From: an uncultured Spirochaetaceae bacterium
GTDB taxonomy: Bacteria > Spirochaetota > Spirochaetia > Sphaerochaetales > Sphaerochaetaceae
Assembly: GCA_944390725.1 (NCBI GenBank)
Contig: CALXQU010000006.1
Coordinates: 62,001-126,000 of the forward strand
DNA: 64,000 bases
Direction: 5' to 3'
This document shows, piece after piece, positions 8,700-17,702 of this stretch. The notes under the pieces were generated by a model. That model saw only the letters and a program-made list of their open reading frames with translations. It did not search any database and had not been told where the DNA came from. Position numbers and translations under genes: made by a program. Every line of letters starts with the position of its first letter. The stretch's first letter is position 1.

Positions 8700-9854
8700 T
8701 CAGGCAAATGCCGTGAACCGCGCTCCGCGGCTGTCCATCATCGGCTCGAGATAGCTCCTGAAGCTGTCCGTCACCGTGAAGCTGTCCCTGTCATACATAT
8801 CCTCGTCGAGGCGCCTTTCCTCGAGTATCGTATCCTCTATGCCACGGATAGCTATGCGGGAGGAGTAGGGGGATGATCCTGTCCTCTCGATGATCGACAT
8901 CACGCTGCTGCGGCCCTCCAGGGCTGCTGATGCCGATGCATAGCCGCAGGCGAAGGCCTCCTCCCGGTCCCTTCCGCTCTGCCAGGCGATGGATGCCCTG
9001 GAGAGGAGCCCCGGCTTCTCGCTCCGTGACTTTATGCCCAGCTCCCTGGTTATCAGCTGAGAGAGCTTGGATGAGACATCGCCGAAGTAGACGGACCTGC
9101 CTACCGTGAAGACAGGGTCGACTATCGGGGTGCCGTCGCTGTAGGAAAGCCCTTCGGAGGCGACGACTGATACGCCTCCCTTCTTCCTGTATAGTTCGTC
9201 AGCACGGCTTAGGAACCTCTCCTTGTCGAAGGGGACCTCCGGGATGAGGATCATGTCCGGGCCCGGCATATCTTCGCTGCCAGCCAGGGCGGAGGATGCC
9301 GCAATCCAGCCGGCATTCCTGCCAAGGCTTTCTATTACAACGATATGTATGGGAAGGGAGTGGATGTCGTAAAGGACCTCGCGTACGCTTCCAGCCATAT
9401 AGTTTGCCGCGCTTAGGAATCCGGGGCTGTGGTCTGTGATGCTGAGATCGTTATCCATCGTCTTCGGGATACCGGTCACCGCGATTCCCAGCGGTCCGCA
9501 GCATGAGGCGAGCTTCCTCACCGTGTCCATGGTCCCGTTGCCGCCTGTGCCTATCACTGCGGTGAAGCCCCTGTCCTTGAGGATCGAGGCGATCTTCGCG
9601 TAGTCCTCATCCTCCAGGTGGTCCCTGCCGCTGCCTATGGCGCTTCCCGGGCTCCTGGCAAGCCTGTCGAGCGCGTCATCGCTTAGATGCGGTATCTTCC
9701 TTTCGCTTCCCGTGAGCATCTTCGCGATGCCATACGGGGAGAAGTAGATGGAGTCCGAGAGCCCTTTCCCCTGCAGGGCGCTGATGGCGCCTGCCAGGGA
9801 TGCGTTGATGACCGCTGTCGGTCCGCCGCCATGGAAGAGGAGTATCTTAGACAT
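8700..9854 (-). CDS. Phosphofructokinase family (ATP- or PPi-type) sugar-phosphate kinase
   Basis: 384 residues. Would phosphorylate a ketohexose 6-phosphate at C1. The phosphoryl-donor site reads GGNGT (105-108) and the catalytic loop PKTMDND (130-136). In E. coli numbering this is Gly104 with Lys124, a mixed signature: Gly104 is usual for ATP enzymes, Lys124 for PPi-type and some long ATP enzymes. The donor is thus undecided. Start at 9854 because AAAGGAGG lies six bases before it; it overlaps the LacI gene end by 8 bp. It supplies the bisphosphate for the aldolase in the same operon. Confidence 0.82.
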   Translation of the reverse strand: MSKILLFHGGGPTAVINASLAGAISALQGKGLSDSIYFSPYGIAKMLTGSERKIPHLSDDALDRLARSPGSAIGSGRDHLEDEDYAKIASILKDRGFTAVIGTGGNGTMDTVRKLASCCGPLGIAVTGIPKTMDNDLSITDHSPGFLSAANYMAGSVREVLYDIHSLPIHIVVIESLGRNAGWIAASSALAGSEDMPGPDMILIPEVPFDKERFLSRADELYRKKGGVSVVASEGLSYSDGTPIVDPVFTVGRSVYFGDVSSKLSQLITRELGIKSRSEKPGLLSRASIAWQSGRDREEAFACGYASASAALEGRSSVMSIIERTGSSPYSSRIAIRGIEDTILEERRLDEDMYDRDSFTVTDSFRSYLEPMMDSRGARFTAFA

Positions 9855-10860
9855 GGCCATCCTCCTTTGTGGATTCACGTTCTATGAGGCGGAACGGGAG
9901 CTCTATCCTTATGCTGTAGTCCCTTGGGTTCCGCCGCCTGTCCAGCGCTGCCTTCAGCGCGAAGCGTCCCAGCTCCTGCTTCGGCACGTCGAATGTCGTA
10001 AGCGATGGCTTGAGGTATGCCGATGCCTCGATGTTGTCGAAGCCTGTCACCGCTATCTCGCCGGGGATGGATATCCCTCTGTCCTGCAGGAGCCTTATGA
10101 CGCCAAGGGCGAGATTGTCGTTGGCGCAGATGATTGCGTCAGGGTGGGAGGCGATGATGCGCGCGGCTTTCTCCCTGCCTTCCTCCGCAGATAGGTAGCA
10201 GTCCTCCACGAGCGAGCTGTCGAAGGGGATGCCGCATCTCTTCAGCCCTTCAAGATAGCCTTCGTATCTGTACTCGTTCTCGAGGTCCTGCTTCTCCGCA
10301 GGCCCCATGAATGCGATGCGCTTCCTTCCTTTGGAGGCAAGGTATGCAACCGCGGCCGCGCAGCCGGACCTGGCATCCGATATGACCTGGTCCATCCCCT
10401 CGATGCCGTTTAGCCCTGCATAGATGAGCTGCACGCCGCTTTCCCTGATCCTCCTGAGGACGTCCTTCCTGACGCGGCCGAGGATGATCGCGATATCGAA
10501 TCCACCCTCGCTGAAGTTCCTGTAGAAGTCCGAATCATAGAGGCTCAGCAGCGTGAAGCTGATGTCGGCATCGGGATATGATGCGGATGCCGTCTTTATC
10601 CCGTCGATGATTTCCGAGAAGAAGGGGCTGGGGAGGCTCTCATGGTCAGAGAGGAAAAGCGTCGCCACGCGGATCGATTCCTTCTTCGATAGCCTCGATA
10701 TCCTCTCCCTGATATAGCCGAGCTCCTCGGCCTTCCTGTAGATCAGGTCCCTCGTCTCCTGCCTTATCCGGCGCGAATCGTCACCGCTGAGCACCCTCGA
10801 TACCGTAGATACCGAGAGCCCGCATTCCCTGGCAATGTCGCTGAGGAGGACCTTCTTCAT
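9847..10860 (-). CDS. LacI/GalR family transcriptional regulator
   Basis: 337 residues: an N-terminal helix-turn-helix (LSDIARECGLSVSTVSRVLSG) with the hinge, then a periplasmic-binding-like sugar sensor domain ending in ITGFDN-like and FDVPKQELGR blocks. It is the first gene of the operon and overlaps the kinase gene, so it most likely controls its own operon in response to an amino-sugar phosphate or free sugar. ATG at 10860 was chosen because the HTH begins right after it; upstream in-frame sequence contains the promoter. Confidence 0.9.
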   Translation of the reverse strand: MKKVLLSDIARECGLSVSTVSRVLSGDDSRRIRQETRDLIYRKAEELGYIRERISRLSKKESIRVATLFLSDHESLPSPFFSEIIDGIKTASASYPDADISFTLLSLYDSDFYRNFSEGGFDIAIILGRVRKDVLRRIRESGVQLIYAGLNGIEGMDQVISDARSGCAAAVAYLASKGRKRIAFMGPAEKQDLENEYRYEGYLEGLKRCGIPFDSSLVEDCYLSAEEGREKAARIIASHPDAIICANDNLALGVIRLLQDRGISIPGEIAVTGFDNIEASAYLKPSLTTFDVPKQELGRFALKAALDRRRNPRDYSIRIELPFRLIERESTKEDGHV

Positions 10861-10900
10861 AGTAAAATTCTTGCCTGTTCCTTTATCCTTCCTATAGGCT

Positions 10901-10929
10901 ATCATACAAAATGCAGATTGTAAAAGGAA
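10901..10929 (-). promoter_or_regulatory. Promoter with possible LacI operator for the hexosamine operon
   Basis: On the minus strand TTCCTT, 17 bases and TATGAT form a plausible sigma70 promoter 40 bases before the regulator start. The dyad TACAA-N8-TTGTA (10905-10922) lies over the spacer and -10 element, where a repressor would block RNA polymerase. It lacks the central CG common in LacI-family operators, so the assignment is tentative. Confidence 0.4.
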
Positions 10930-10996
10930 ATATTTATCCAAATTCTTGGACTGGAATCTGCCTCAGAATATGTCGGATAAGCCCTTCAAGGGAAAG

Positions 10997-11032
10997 CAAT
11001 GGCGCCGTCATCGGAAGGCAGCGGCGCCATTG
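10997..11032 (-). terminator. Stem-loop after the S41 peptidase gene
   Basis: CAATGGCGCCG and CGGCGCCATTG make an 11-bp perfect GC-rich stem with a 14-base loop, 20 bases after the peptidase stop. Only a weak pyrimidine run follows. Confidence 0.6.
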
Positions 11033-11052
11033 TGGCTGGGGGGATCAGGGTC

Positions 11053-12444
11053 CTATCTGCTCCTTATGAAGTCGAAGGCTGTGCGGAGCCGCGCATCGGT
11101 TCCCGACATGAAGAGGCTGTAATTGAAGTCGACAGGTATGTCAGGGGAGATGCCTATTCCCTCGAAGCTCCTGCCGTCGATATAGCGCAGCTCCATGCCT
11201 GCGCATCTGGCCTCCGTGATATATGGCTCTATGGAGAAGGTCCCTGCATTGAGGATATCCACGGCGCCTACAGGGCCGTTCCCGCCTGCGGTGGATCCTC
11301 CTATGATTCCGAGGTCCGTGCCGTATTCCTCCGCCATCGCCATGAAGGCCATCGTGCTGATCTCGCTGCATGAGACCGAGTGCGGATTGACGAGGAGGGC
11401 GATGGGGAGATGGACGATGGCATCGGAGCCGTCTGCGCTTATGCCCTCGATATCCAGCTTATGCCATGCTGAATAGCTGAGCCTGTTGTCGCTTGTCTTG
11501 ATCCTCGTGAGCCCTACGCTCAGGTTCTCCGGCAGCATCGGCCCCCAGAGCACGGAGAAATCCATCGGATTGCCGCCGCCGTTCCCCCTGAGGTCTATGA
11601 TGATGCCTGCCAGCCCTGACTCCCCGCTTATAGCCGATTCCAGGATCGACTGGTAGGCAAGGAGCAGGTCATATACCTTCTGGGACCACTCATCTGCCTC
11701 ATCCCCATTCTCGACGACATCCTGCGTGAATGTGGAGATCTGGAACCCGGAGAAGCCAAGATAGAGGATATCGTCCTCCGTCAGGCCGAGCAGCATCATG
11801 AAATCCCCGGCATCTTCCATGTCGATTTCGAGGCTGGATGGCGTCTTCAGGTAGCCGGCCTGGCTGAAATAGCGTACATTGGCCTGTCCGAATCCCCTGT
11901 ATGTCCCGGCAGAGCCTGAGATGCCTGCGATGCCGAATGTGCGCTCCATTATCGAGGCGGTGTTCTCTGCATGGAAATCGCTCTGGCGGAAAAGCTCCGA
12001 CTGGTTCTCAGGGTCTCCCGAGATCAGCGCCTCGAAGATCTCGTCATCAGTCATCCCCGCTTTCTGCATCACGCGGTAGTATACGGGGCGGAATTCGCCG
12101 GAAAGCCCCTGGCCATTGGTTATCCTGAGGACATAATGGCCATCATGGAGCGTCTTCACGATATCCGAGAAATCCCTGAGCGCCGCCCTGTCTGAGCTAT
12201 ATGATTCCCCGATGCCGCCATATCCCTCCATTCGCGGCATCGTCTCATCATATACCTTGTCCCATTCATCGCCTGGGGAATCGAGGGACCAGAATACGTA
12301 GTTGGCATTCATCCCAGACCACCATGCATCGAAGAAATCTGCCCAGGTGGCAGGTGCCTCTCCCGCATCCGGTTCCGTGACGCCGGGGCGGCAGCCGGAA
12401 AGCAGCATCAGCGCTGCTGCCGCTATCAGCAATGCCTTCCTCAT
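11053..12444 (-). CDS. S41-family (C-terminal processing-like) peptidase lipoprotein
   Basis: 463 residues. Lipoprotein signal with LLSGC (C18), so it is anchored to a membrane outside the cytoplasm. The catalytic half is in the C-terminal 200 residues: GIIIDLRGNGGG, the serine nucleophile in HSVSCSE (about S358) and IGGSTAGGNG. No PDZ domain is evident; residues 30-250 are a helical region unlike classic CtpA. Its start overlaps the end of the barrel-protein gene (ATGA), suggesting a two-gene operon for an envelope function. The substrate is unknown. Confidence 0.82.
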   Translation of the reverse strand: MRKALLIAAAALMLLSGCRPGVTEPDAGEAPATWADFFDAWWSGMNANYVFWSLDSPGDEWDKVYDETMPRMEGYGGIGESYSSDRAALRDFSDIVKTLHDGHYVLRITNGQGLSGEFRPVYYRVMQKAGMTDDEIFEALISGDPENQSELFRQSDFHAENTASIMERTFGIAGISGSAGTYRGFGQANVRYFSQAGYLKTPSSLEIDMEDAGDFMMLLGLTEDDILYLGFSGFQISTFTQDVVENGDEADEWSQKVYDLLLAYQSILESAISGESGLAGIIIDLRGNGGGNPMDFSVLWGPMLPENLSVGLTRIKTSDNRLSYSAWHKLDIEGISADGSDAIVHLPIALLVNPHSVSCSEISTMAFMAMAEEYGTDLGIIGGSTAGGNGPVGAVDILNAGTFSIEPYITEARCAGMELRYIDGRSFEGIGISPDIPVDFNYSLFMSGTDARLRTAFDFIRSR

Positions 12445-13142
12445 TCCGCACCTCCCAGCCTGAAGCTGTAGCCTGCCGTTATGCTCAGCGTGTCGATATA
12501 CCTCGATACCTGCTCCTTCTGGTAGGCCCTGTCGAGCGATGTGAATGAGTACTGGTATCTGGCTATTATGAGAAGCTCGCCGTTACCGAGGGTGTAGCCG
12601 AAGCCTGCTTCGGCGAGGAACCCTGCATCGAAGAGATTGTCGCTTGCCGGATTGAGGTCCACGACGCTCCAGAAGCCCATATTGCTGCCTGCTGTGGTGA
12701 TGAATCCCTGCGAATGCATGATGCCGCTCTCGGTGGAGAGGAACCTCACCCCGATATATGCGCCGGTGCCAAGGAAGCCGCGCATCGTGCTGCTGCCGAG
12801 CGAGAATCGTGCCGAGAGGGGCACCTCGAAGAAGTGGCTGACATTGCGCGACCTGTAGAAATCGAAGCCGGCTATCTCGGCGGTATTGATGAGCGAATCA
12901 TAGGGCTTGCCGATGTATCTCAGCCCTGAAGCTACGCTGAACCAGCCATTCACCCTGTATTCTGCCGTGACCGCAAGCTCGAATGCATGCCCCAGGCTGA
13001 ACTCCCTGAGCGGCCTGCTGCCGCCTCTCTGGTCATAGAAGCCCATCGTATAGCCGCCTTCTATCCCCAGGTTCCAGCTTGGCACGGCATATAGGCATGC
13101 TGACATAAGAATGGCCAGCGCCAATGCTGCTGCTCTCCTCAT
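12441..13142 (-). CDS. Predicted outer-membrane beta-barrel protein
   Basis: 233 residues with a signal peptide (hydrophobic segment ending near SACLYA, cleavage likely after CLYA). Alternating amphipathic strands with aromatic ends follow (WNLGIEGGYTMGFY, FELAVTAEYRV, WFSVASGLRYIG), and the C-terminal strand is SITAGYSFRL. This is the usual look of small 8- to 10-strand barrels. It is the promoter-proximal gene of a pair with the S41 peptidase lipoprotein. No specific family can be named. Confidence 0.7.
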   Translation of the reverse strand: MRRAAALALAILMSACLYAVPSWNLGIEGGYTMGFYDQRGGSRPLREFSLGHAFELAVTAEYRVNGWFSVASGLRYIGKPYDSLINTAEIAGFDFYRSRNVSHFFEVPLSARFSLGSSTMRGFLGTGAYIGVRFLSTESGIMHSQGFITTAGSNMGFWSVVDLNPASDNLFDAGFLAEAGFGYTLGNGELLIIARYQYSFTSLDRAYQKEQVSRYIDTLSITAGYSFRLGGAE

Positions 13143-13279
13143 ATTCCCCTCCTGACAGCTGAAGAGATGAAATGGACTCCCCGCTTAGGATATCCCAAAG
13201 GCATTTGCCGATGATAGGCCAGGGCAGGTACGGAGCCATGCATTTGATGCGCTGCCTGGCTGCTATATCATCGGCGTAT

Positions 13280-14422
13280 CTAGCCGAATACCTTCTCGGC
13301 CTGCTTCATCCTTTCCATGGCCTTCACGCCGAACGGGCATCTCCTCTCGCAGCCTCCGCATGCTATGCAGTCACTGCCGTTGGCTGAAAGGCCCTCATAG
13401 TGCGCGCGTACGGTCGCGGGGACCTCGGGCTGCATCAAGGCAAGGTCGAGGAGCTTGTTCACCATCGCGATGTCGATGCCGGCAGGGCAGGGTGCGCAGT
13501 GGCCGCAGTATGTGCACTGCCCTGAGTATGCGTGGCGCGGCGCGTTGGCGAGCACTGTCGCATAGTCCTTCTCCTCATCGGAGGCTGTCTCATAGGCCAG
13601 CGCATCATCGACGTGCTTCGTGGAGTCGAAGCCGGCGAGGACCGTAGCGACCGCTGGGCGCGTGAGCGCATAGTGCAGGCACTGCACGGGCGTGAGGGCG
13701 ACTCCGAATGGCGATGTGGCTGCATCGAAGAGGCGGCCGCCTGCGTAGCCTTTCATGACGGTGATCCCCACATCGTTCTGCTCGCAGATCCTGTAGAGCT
13801 CGGCTCTCTCGGGCGTGATGCCGCCGGTATTCTCATAATATGATTCGGTGAAGTAGTCATCGAGGTTCTCCGATGGCGGCAGCATGTCGAAGGCGGGATT
13901 GACGCTGAAGAGGATCATCTCCACGAGCCCGCTTTCCGCAGCAGCCCTGGCGACCTGCGGATTATGGGTGCTCAGGCCGATATGCCTGATCGTCCTTTTC
14001 TCCTTCAGGGACGCTACATAGCGGTAGAAACCGCCTTCCGCGATCTTCCTGAACTCGCTTATCTCATCGACGAAATGGATCATGCCGAGGTCGATATAAT
14101 CGGTGCGGAACCTGTCGAGGAGGTCCTGGAATGCCGCTGCTGCCTTGTCCAGGTTCCTTGATTTCACGTACTGGCCATCCTGCCATGTCGAGCCTATATG
14201 GCCCTGTATGATCCACTTGTCCCTGCAGCCTCTGATGGCATCGCCGAGATTGCTCCTAACCTCGGGATTGGACATCCAGCAGTCAAGGACGTTGATGCCC
14301 CTGCTGCCGGCATAGGAGACTATCTCCCTGACCTCATCCTCCGTATGGCGTTCCATCCATTCGCCGCCGAAGCCGATCTCGCTTACCATGAGCCCTGTCT
14401 TCCCAAGCCTTCTGTACTTCAT
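13280..14422 (-). CDS. Aldo/keto reductase-family protein with C-terminal 4Fe-4S motifs (COG1453 type)
   Basis: 380 residues. The first 270 form the AKR barrel (MKYRRLGKTGLMVSEIGFGG, YIDLGMIHFVD, IRHIGLSTHN). The last 100 carry cysteine clusters CTYCGHCAPCPAGI and CIACGGCERRCPFG, typical of two iron-sulfur clusters. The usual AKR catalytic Tyr falls on Asn in LDCWMSNPE and the Lys position reads IIQGHIG, so classical carbonyl reduction is doubtful; this is common in the COG1453 group. I used the ATG at 14422 because the family start MKYRRLG begins there. Confidence 0.82.
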   Translation of the reverse strand: MKYRRLGKTGLMVSEIGFGGEWMERHTEDEVREIVSYAGSRGINVLDCWMSNPEVRSNLGDAIRGCRDKWIIQGHIGSTWQDGQYVKSRNLDKAAAAFQDLLDRFRTDYIDLGMIHFVDEISEFRKIAEGGFYRYVASLKEKRTIRHIGLSTHNPQVARAAAESGLVEMILFSVNPAFDMLPPSENLDDYFTESYYENTGGITPERAELYRICEQNDVGITVMKGYAGGRLFDAATSPFGVALTPVQCLHYALTRPAVATVLAGFDSTKHVDDALAYETASDEEKDYATVLANAPRHAYSGQCTYCGHCAPCPAGIDIAMVNKLLDLALMQPEVPATVRAHYEGLSANGSDCIACGGCERRCPFGVKAMERMKQAEKVFG

Positions 14423-14453
14423 GGCTATGATTATAGCAGGTGGCAGATGGCAA

Positions 14454-15365
14454 TCAGAATCTGAATATGACGAAATCGCTCGGAAGCCGTGATGGCTGGG
14501 GAGTCTGCACCGATGAGAGCGGGGTGCCGTCGCCGAAGTCGATGCTGCTGAGGGTGTCCCAGATGCCCTGGTAGATGCCGCAGAAGGTGATTTCCTTCGC
14601 TGCCGGCATCCCGACGGCATTGCTATCGGTATCGAATCCGAGGTAATCAAGCAGGGCCATCGTGAAGAAGCTGTTGCCTCCTTCTTCCATCGGATCATAT
14701 GACACCTGCTGCGGAGTGCATGCCGTAAGGATATATACATCGTTATATGCCCTCGCAGCGCGGAATGATGCCTGGAATGCATCGGAGACTGCCGTACCGG
14801 CATCCGTTCCCGCCAGATAGTTCTCCCCGTCGAATACCTCTCCGGAGCCTACGCTGCCAGGGGATTCGCTGCCTGAGTGGCAGGCATCGATGAGGATGAG
14901 GCCCTTCCCGCCGATGCCCTCCAGCGCTTCGGCAATGCTTCTGGTCCTGGCAACATATGAGATGCCATTTGCCGCATCGGATGCAATCAGGAGGATAGAG
15001 CTGGAGGCTTCATTCAGGGCGCCATGTCCTGAGAAGTAGAAGATATTCAGGTCCTGCGGGGATGCTTCCATCCCACCGAAGATGGTCATGATCCTTGAGG
15101 CTTCGACGCTTTCCCCGGTGGCCTGTTCCTCAAGCTTCCCGCTGTCATTGCCGAAATAGATCCTGCTTGAGCAGGTGTATCCTGATTCCCTGGCAAGGTA
15201 CTCGAGCTGGGCTACCGTTTCCCTGGCATCATTCTCCGGGCTGTTCAGATTGCTTTTATAGGCAACGGCGATTATGTTCACGTTCCTCGGAACATCCGCT
15301 GATGGCTGCGAGCAGGATGCGATGAGCACGATGGCGGCGATTGCGGTAAGGAGCTTCCTCTTCAT
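14454..15365 (-). CDS. Caspase-like (peptidase C14) lipoprotein
   Basis: 303 residues. A lipoprotein signal ends in LIASC (C18). The remainder is a caspase-fold domain with the catalytic dyad visible: H114 in FYFSGHGAL and C162 in LILIDACHSGS. A second block, YILTACTPQQVSYD, matches the strand after the nucleophile. Bacterial caspase homologues cut after Arg/Lys or Asp. Here the protease would face the periplasm or cell surface, which is unusual. It is a single gene; the two flanking genes point away or are unrelated. Substrate and role are unknown. Confidence 0.8.
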   Translation of the reverse strand: MKRKLLTAIAAIVLIASCSQPSADVPRNVNIIAVAYKSNLNSPENDARETVAQLEYLARESGYTCSSRIYFGNDSGKLEEQATGESVEASRIMTIFGGMEASPQDLNIFYFSGHGALNEASSSILLIASDAANGISYVARTRSIAEALEGIGGKGLILIDACHSGSESPGSVGSGEVFDGENYLAGTDAGTAVSDAFQASFRAARAYNDVYILTACTPQQVSYDPMEEGGNSFFTMALLDYLGFDTDSNAVGMPAAKEITFCGIYQGIWDTLSSIDFGDGTPLSSVQTPQPSRLPSDFVIFRF

Positions 15366-15436
15366 GGCAATAGATTACCACCTAAAATGCTCCGGGTCTT
15401 TGTCTTGGATGCCATTTCGGATAGGATATCGCTGAA

Positions 15437-16762
15437 ATGGACAAGGAATACCTCATCAATGCGGACCCGCTGAAGGCCCTGGTCATATTCTCGCTGCCGA
15501 TGATGCTCGGCAACCTCTTCCAGCAGCTCTATACGATGGCCGATTCCGTCATAGTCGGCCGCTTCGTGGGGGAGAAGGCCCTCGCGTCGGTCGGCGCGTC
15601 CTATTCGCTGACTACCGTGTTCATAGCCGTGGCCATCGGCGGCGGCATCGGCGCATCGGTAGCGGCAAGCCGTGCCTTCGGGGCGCGGGAATACGGGAAG
15701 ATGAAGGAGGCTATCTTCACCAGCCTCATATCCTTCCTTGCCATCTCCATCGCGCTTGCAGCCTTCGGGTGGCTGGCAAGCTATAAGATCATGTCGGCCC
15801 TGAACACGCCGGCCGATGTCATCGAGGATGCCGTCTCGTATCTGAGGATCTACTTCCTGGGGATGCCGTTCCTCTTCATGTACAATGTGCTCTCCGCCAC
15901 CTTCAATGCCCTCGGCAGGTCTAAGGTGCCGCTCTTCCTCCTGGTATTCTCATCGCTGCTGAATGTCGTCCTCGATATCTGGATGGTGGCTTCGCTGGAG
16001 ATGGGCGTGGAAGGCGCCGCCTGGGCGACGCTGATAGCGCAGGGGATCTCCGCCATTGTCTCGTTCTCGGTGCTGATGAAGGTGCTGCGCGGCTATGAAG
16101 GCAGGCCGGAGAGGCTCTGGTCGGGCAGCCTCCTCCTTTCGATGTCCCGCATCGCCCTGCCTTCGATCCTGCAGCAGTCGACGGTCTCCATCGGGATGAT
16201 GCTCGTGCAGAGCGTCGTCAACAGCTTCGGCTCGGAGGTCCTGGCAGGATTCTCCGCGGCCATGAGGGTGGAGAGCTTCGTCGTCGTGCCGATGTCGGCC
16301 ATGGGCAATGCCATGAGCTCCTATACGGCCCAGAACCTGGGTGCCGGCAGGAAGGATAGGGTAGTGCAGGGCTATCATGCGGCATATATGGTCGTGATAG
16401 CCTTCGCCGTGCTGATCTGCCTGCTGCTCGAGACCTCCCATGATGCGATAATCTCGCTCTTCATCGGCAGCAGCGGTACCGCGGCGGCTATGGCTGCAGG
16501 TACGGGATACCTTACGTTCATGGGCTGGTTCTTCGCCCTCATCGGCTTCAAGATGAGTACCGATGGCCTCCTGCGCGGCGCTGGCGATATGACGATGTTC
16601 ACGGTAGCGAATCTCGTCAACCTCTCGATCCGCGTCGCATTCGCATTCGCGTTCGCGCCCCGCTATGGCGTGGAGATGGTCTGGGTCGCGGTCCCCATAG
16701 GATGGGCAGCCAACTGGCTCATCTCCGGACTTGAGTACCGCCGGGGCAGATGGAGGAGATGA
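15437..16762 (+). CDS. MATE family efflux transporter
   Basis: 441 residues with about 12 membrane segments in two similar halves. Family motifs include LPMMLGNLFQQLYTMADSVIVGRFVGEKALASVG at the start and a second-half equivalent around LPSILQQSTVSIGMMLVQS. These export cationic drugs or metabolites using Na+ or H+. It overlaps the convergent dipeptidase gene by 44 bp at the 3' end. The Shine-Dalgarno sequence is weak. Confidence 0.9.
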   Translation: MDKEYLINADPLKALVIFSLPMMLGNLFQQLYTMADSVIVGRFVGEKALASVGASYSLTTVFIAVAIGGGIGASVAASRAFGAREYGKMKEAIFTSLISFLAISIALAAFGWLASYKIMSALNTPADVIEDAVSYLRIYFLGMPFLFMYNVLSATFNALGRSKVPLFLLVFSSLLNVVLDIWMVASLEMGVEGAAWATLIAQGISAIVSFSVLMKVLRGYEGRPERLWSGSLLLSMSRIALPSILQQSTVSIGMMLVQSVVNSFGSEVLAGFSAAMRVESFVVVPMSAMGNAMSSYTAQNLGAGRKDRVVQGYHAAYMVVIAFAVLICLLLETSHDAIISLFIGSSGTAAAMAAGTGYLTFMGWFFALIGFKMSTDGLLRGAGDMTMFTVANLVNLSIRVAFAFAFAPRYGVEMVWVAVPIGWAANWLISGLEYRRGRWRR

Positions 16763-17702
16763 CCCTGGCGGCATTGCCGTAAGCCATCATATCTATAGCC
16801 GATGGAGGAAGGCCTGCGTCCCTGAGTGCATCGAAGAGCTTCGGCATGTCCTCGTGGGTCCTTATCTCCAGCTTCCCTTCTATGCCGTCGAAGTCCGTGC
16901 CGATGGCAAGCACCTCAGAGCCTGCTGTCCTGTAGATATGCATGACATGGCGGACCATATCGCAGATCCTGCTTTCCGCGTCCTCCGGGGATGAGGCCTT
17001 CCCGTCATGGAGGAATGCAGGGCAGAGATTGAGCCCTGCCACCCCGCCGTGGTCCGCCAGCGTCCGCAGCTGGCTGTCAGTGAGGTTGCGCGGCACGTCG
17101 GTTACCGCCCTCGCGTTGGAATGGGTGGCTACGAACGGCCCCTTGGCCGTGGCGGCCACATCACTGAAGCCGCCATCGCTTAAGTGGGAGACATCGACCA
17201 GCATCCCCAGCCTTGAGCATTCCTCGATGGCCTCGAAGCCCTTTTCCTTCAGGCCTTTTCCCATCACCTCTGGGTCCTTTGAGTTGGGGTAGCCAAGCTC
17301 GTTCTCATAGTTCCAGGTGAGGCCGAATATGCGGACACCCCAGCTGTGCAGGATGGGAAGCCTGGAGATGTCCCCTTCGATGGCTGCGCCTTCCTCCGTG
17401 GTGAGGATCGCATGGAGGGCGCCATCATCGAGCTGTGATGGATCCGTGAGGATGGGGATCGCTGCCCTTTCCATCTCCGTGCTGAAGCGGTCATGGAGCT
17501 CATTGAGGATCTCCCATGGCGAGAGGTGGCGCTTGCCTTCAGGGATATGCTCATGCATGGGCGTGAAGAGAGCGAAGCACTGTCCCCTGACTCCTCCCCG
17601 TATGAGGGTGTCCCTGCTTATGCTGAGGCTGTTGCTGAGCAGCGTCTCTTCCCCGCCGCGGCTCCAGAGCGCGTATACCGTATCCGAATGGAGGTCTATC
17701 AT
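16719..17702 (-). CDS. Membrane dipeptidase (peptidase M19)
   Basis: 327 residues of the zinc renal-dipeptidase family, hydrolysing dipeptides including D-residue ones. Metal ligands: HSD at the very start (DLHSDTV), E in LTTEEGAAIEG, HLS in VDVSHLSDGG and H in ATHSNARAV. No signal peptide, so probably cytosolic. Its start overlaps the end of the serine hydrolase gene by 4 bp (ATGA). The two may cooperate in turnover of cell-wall peptides; that is inference. Confidence 0.9.
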   Translation of the reverse strand: MIDLHSDTVYALWSRGGEETLLSNSLSISRDTLIRGGVRGQCFALFTPMHEHIPEGKRHLSPWEILNELHDRFSTEMERAAIPILTDPSQLDDGALHAILTTEEGAAIEGDISRLPILHSWGVRIFGLTWNYENELGYPNSKDPEVMGKGLKEKGFEAIEECSRLGMLVDVSHLSDGGFSDVAATAKGPFVATHSNARAVTDVPRNLTDSQLRTLADHGGVAGLNLCPAFLHDGKASSPEDAESRICDMVRHVMHIYRTAGSEVLAIGTDFDGIEGKLEIRTHEDMPKLFDALRDAGLPPSAIDMMAYGNAARVISSICPGGTQVRR

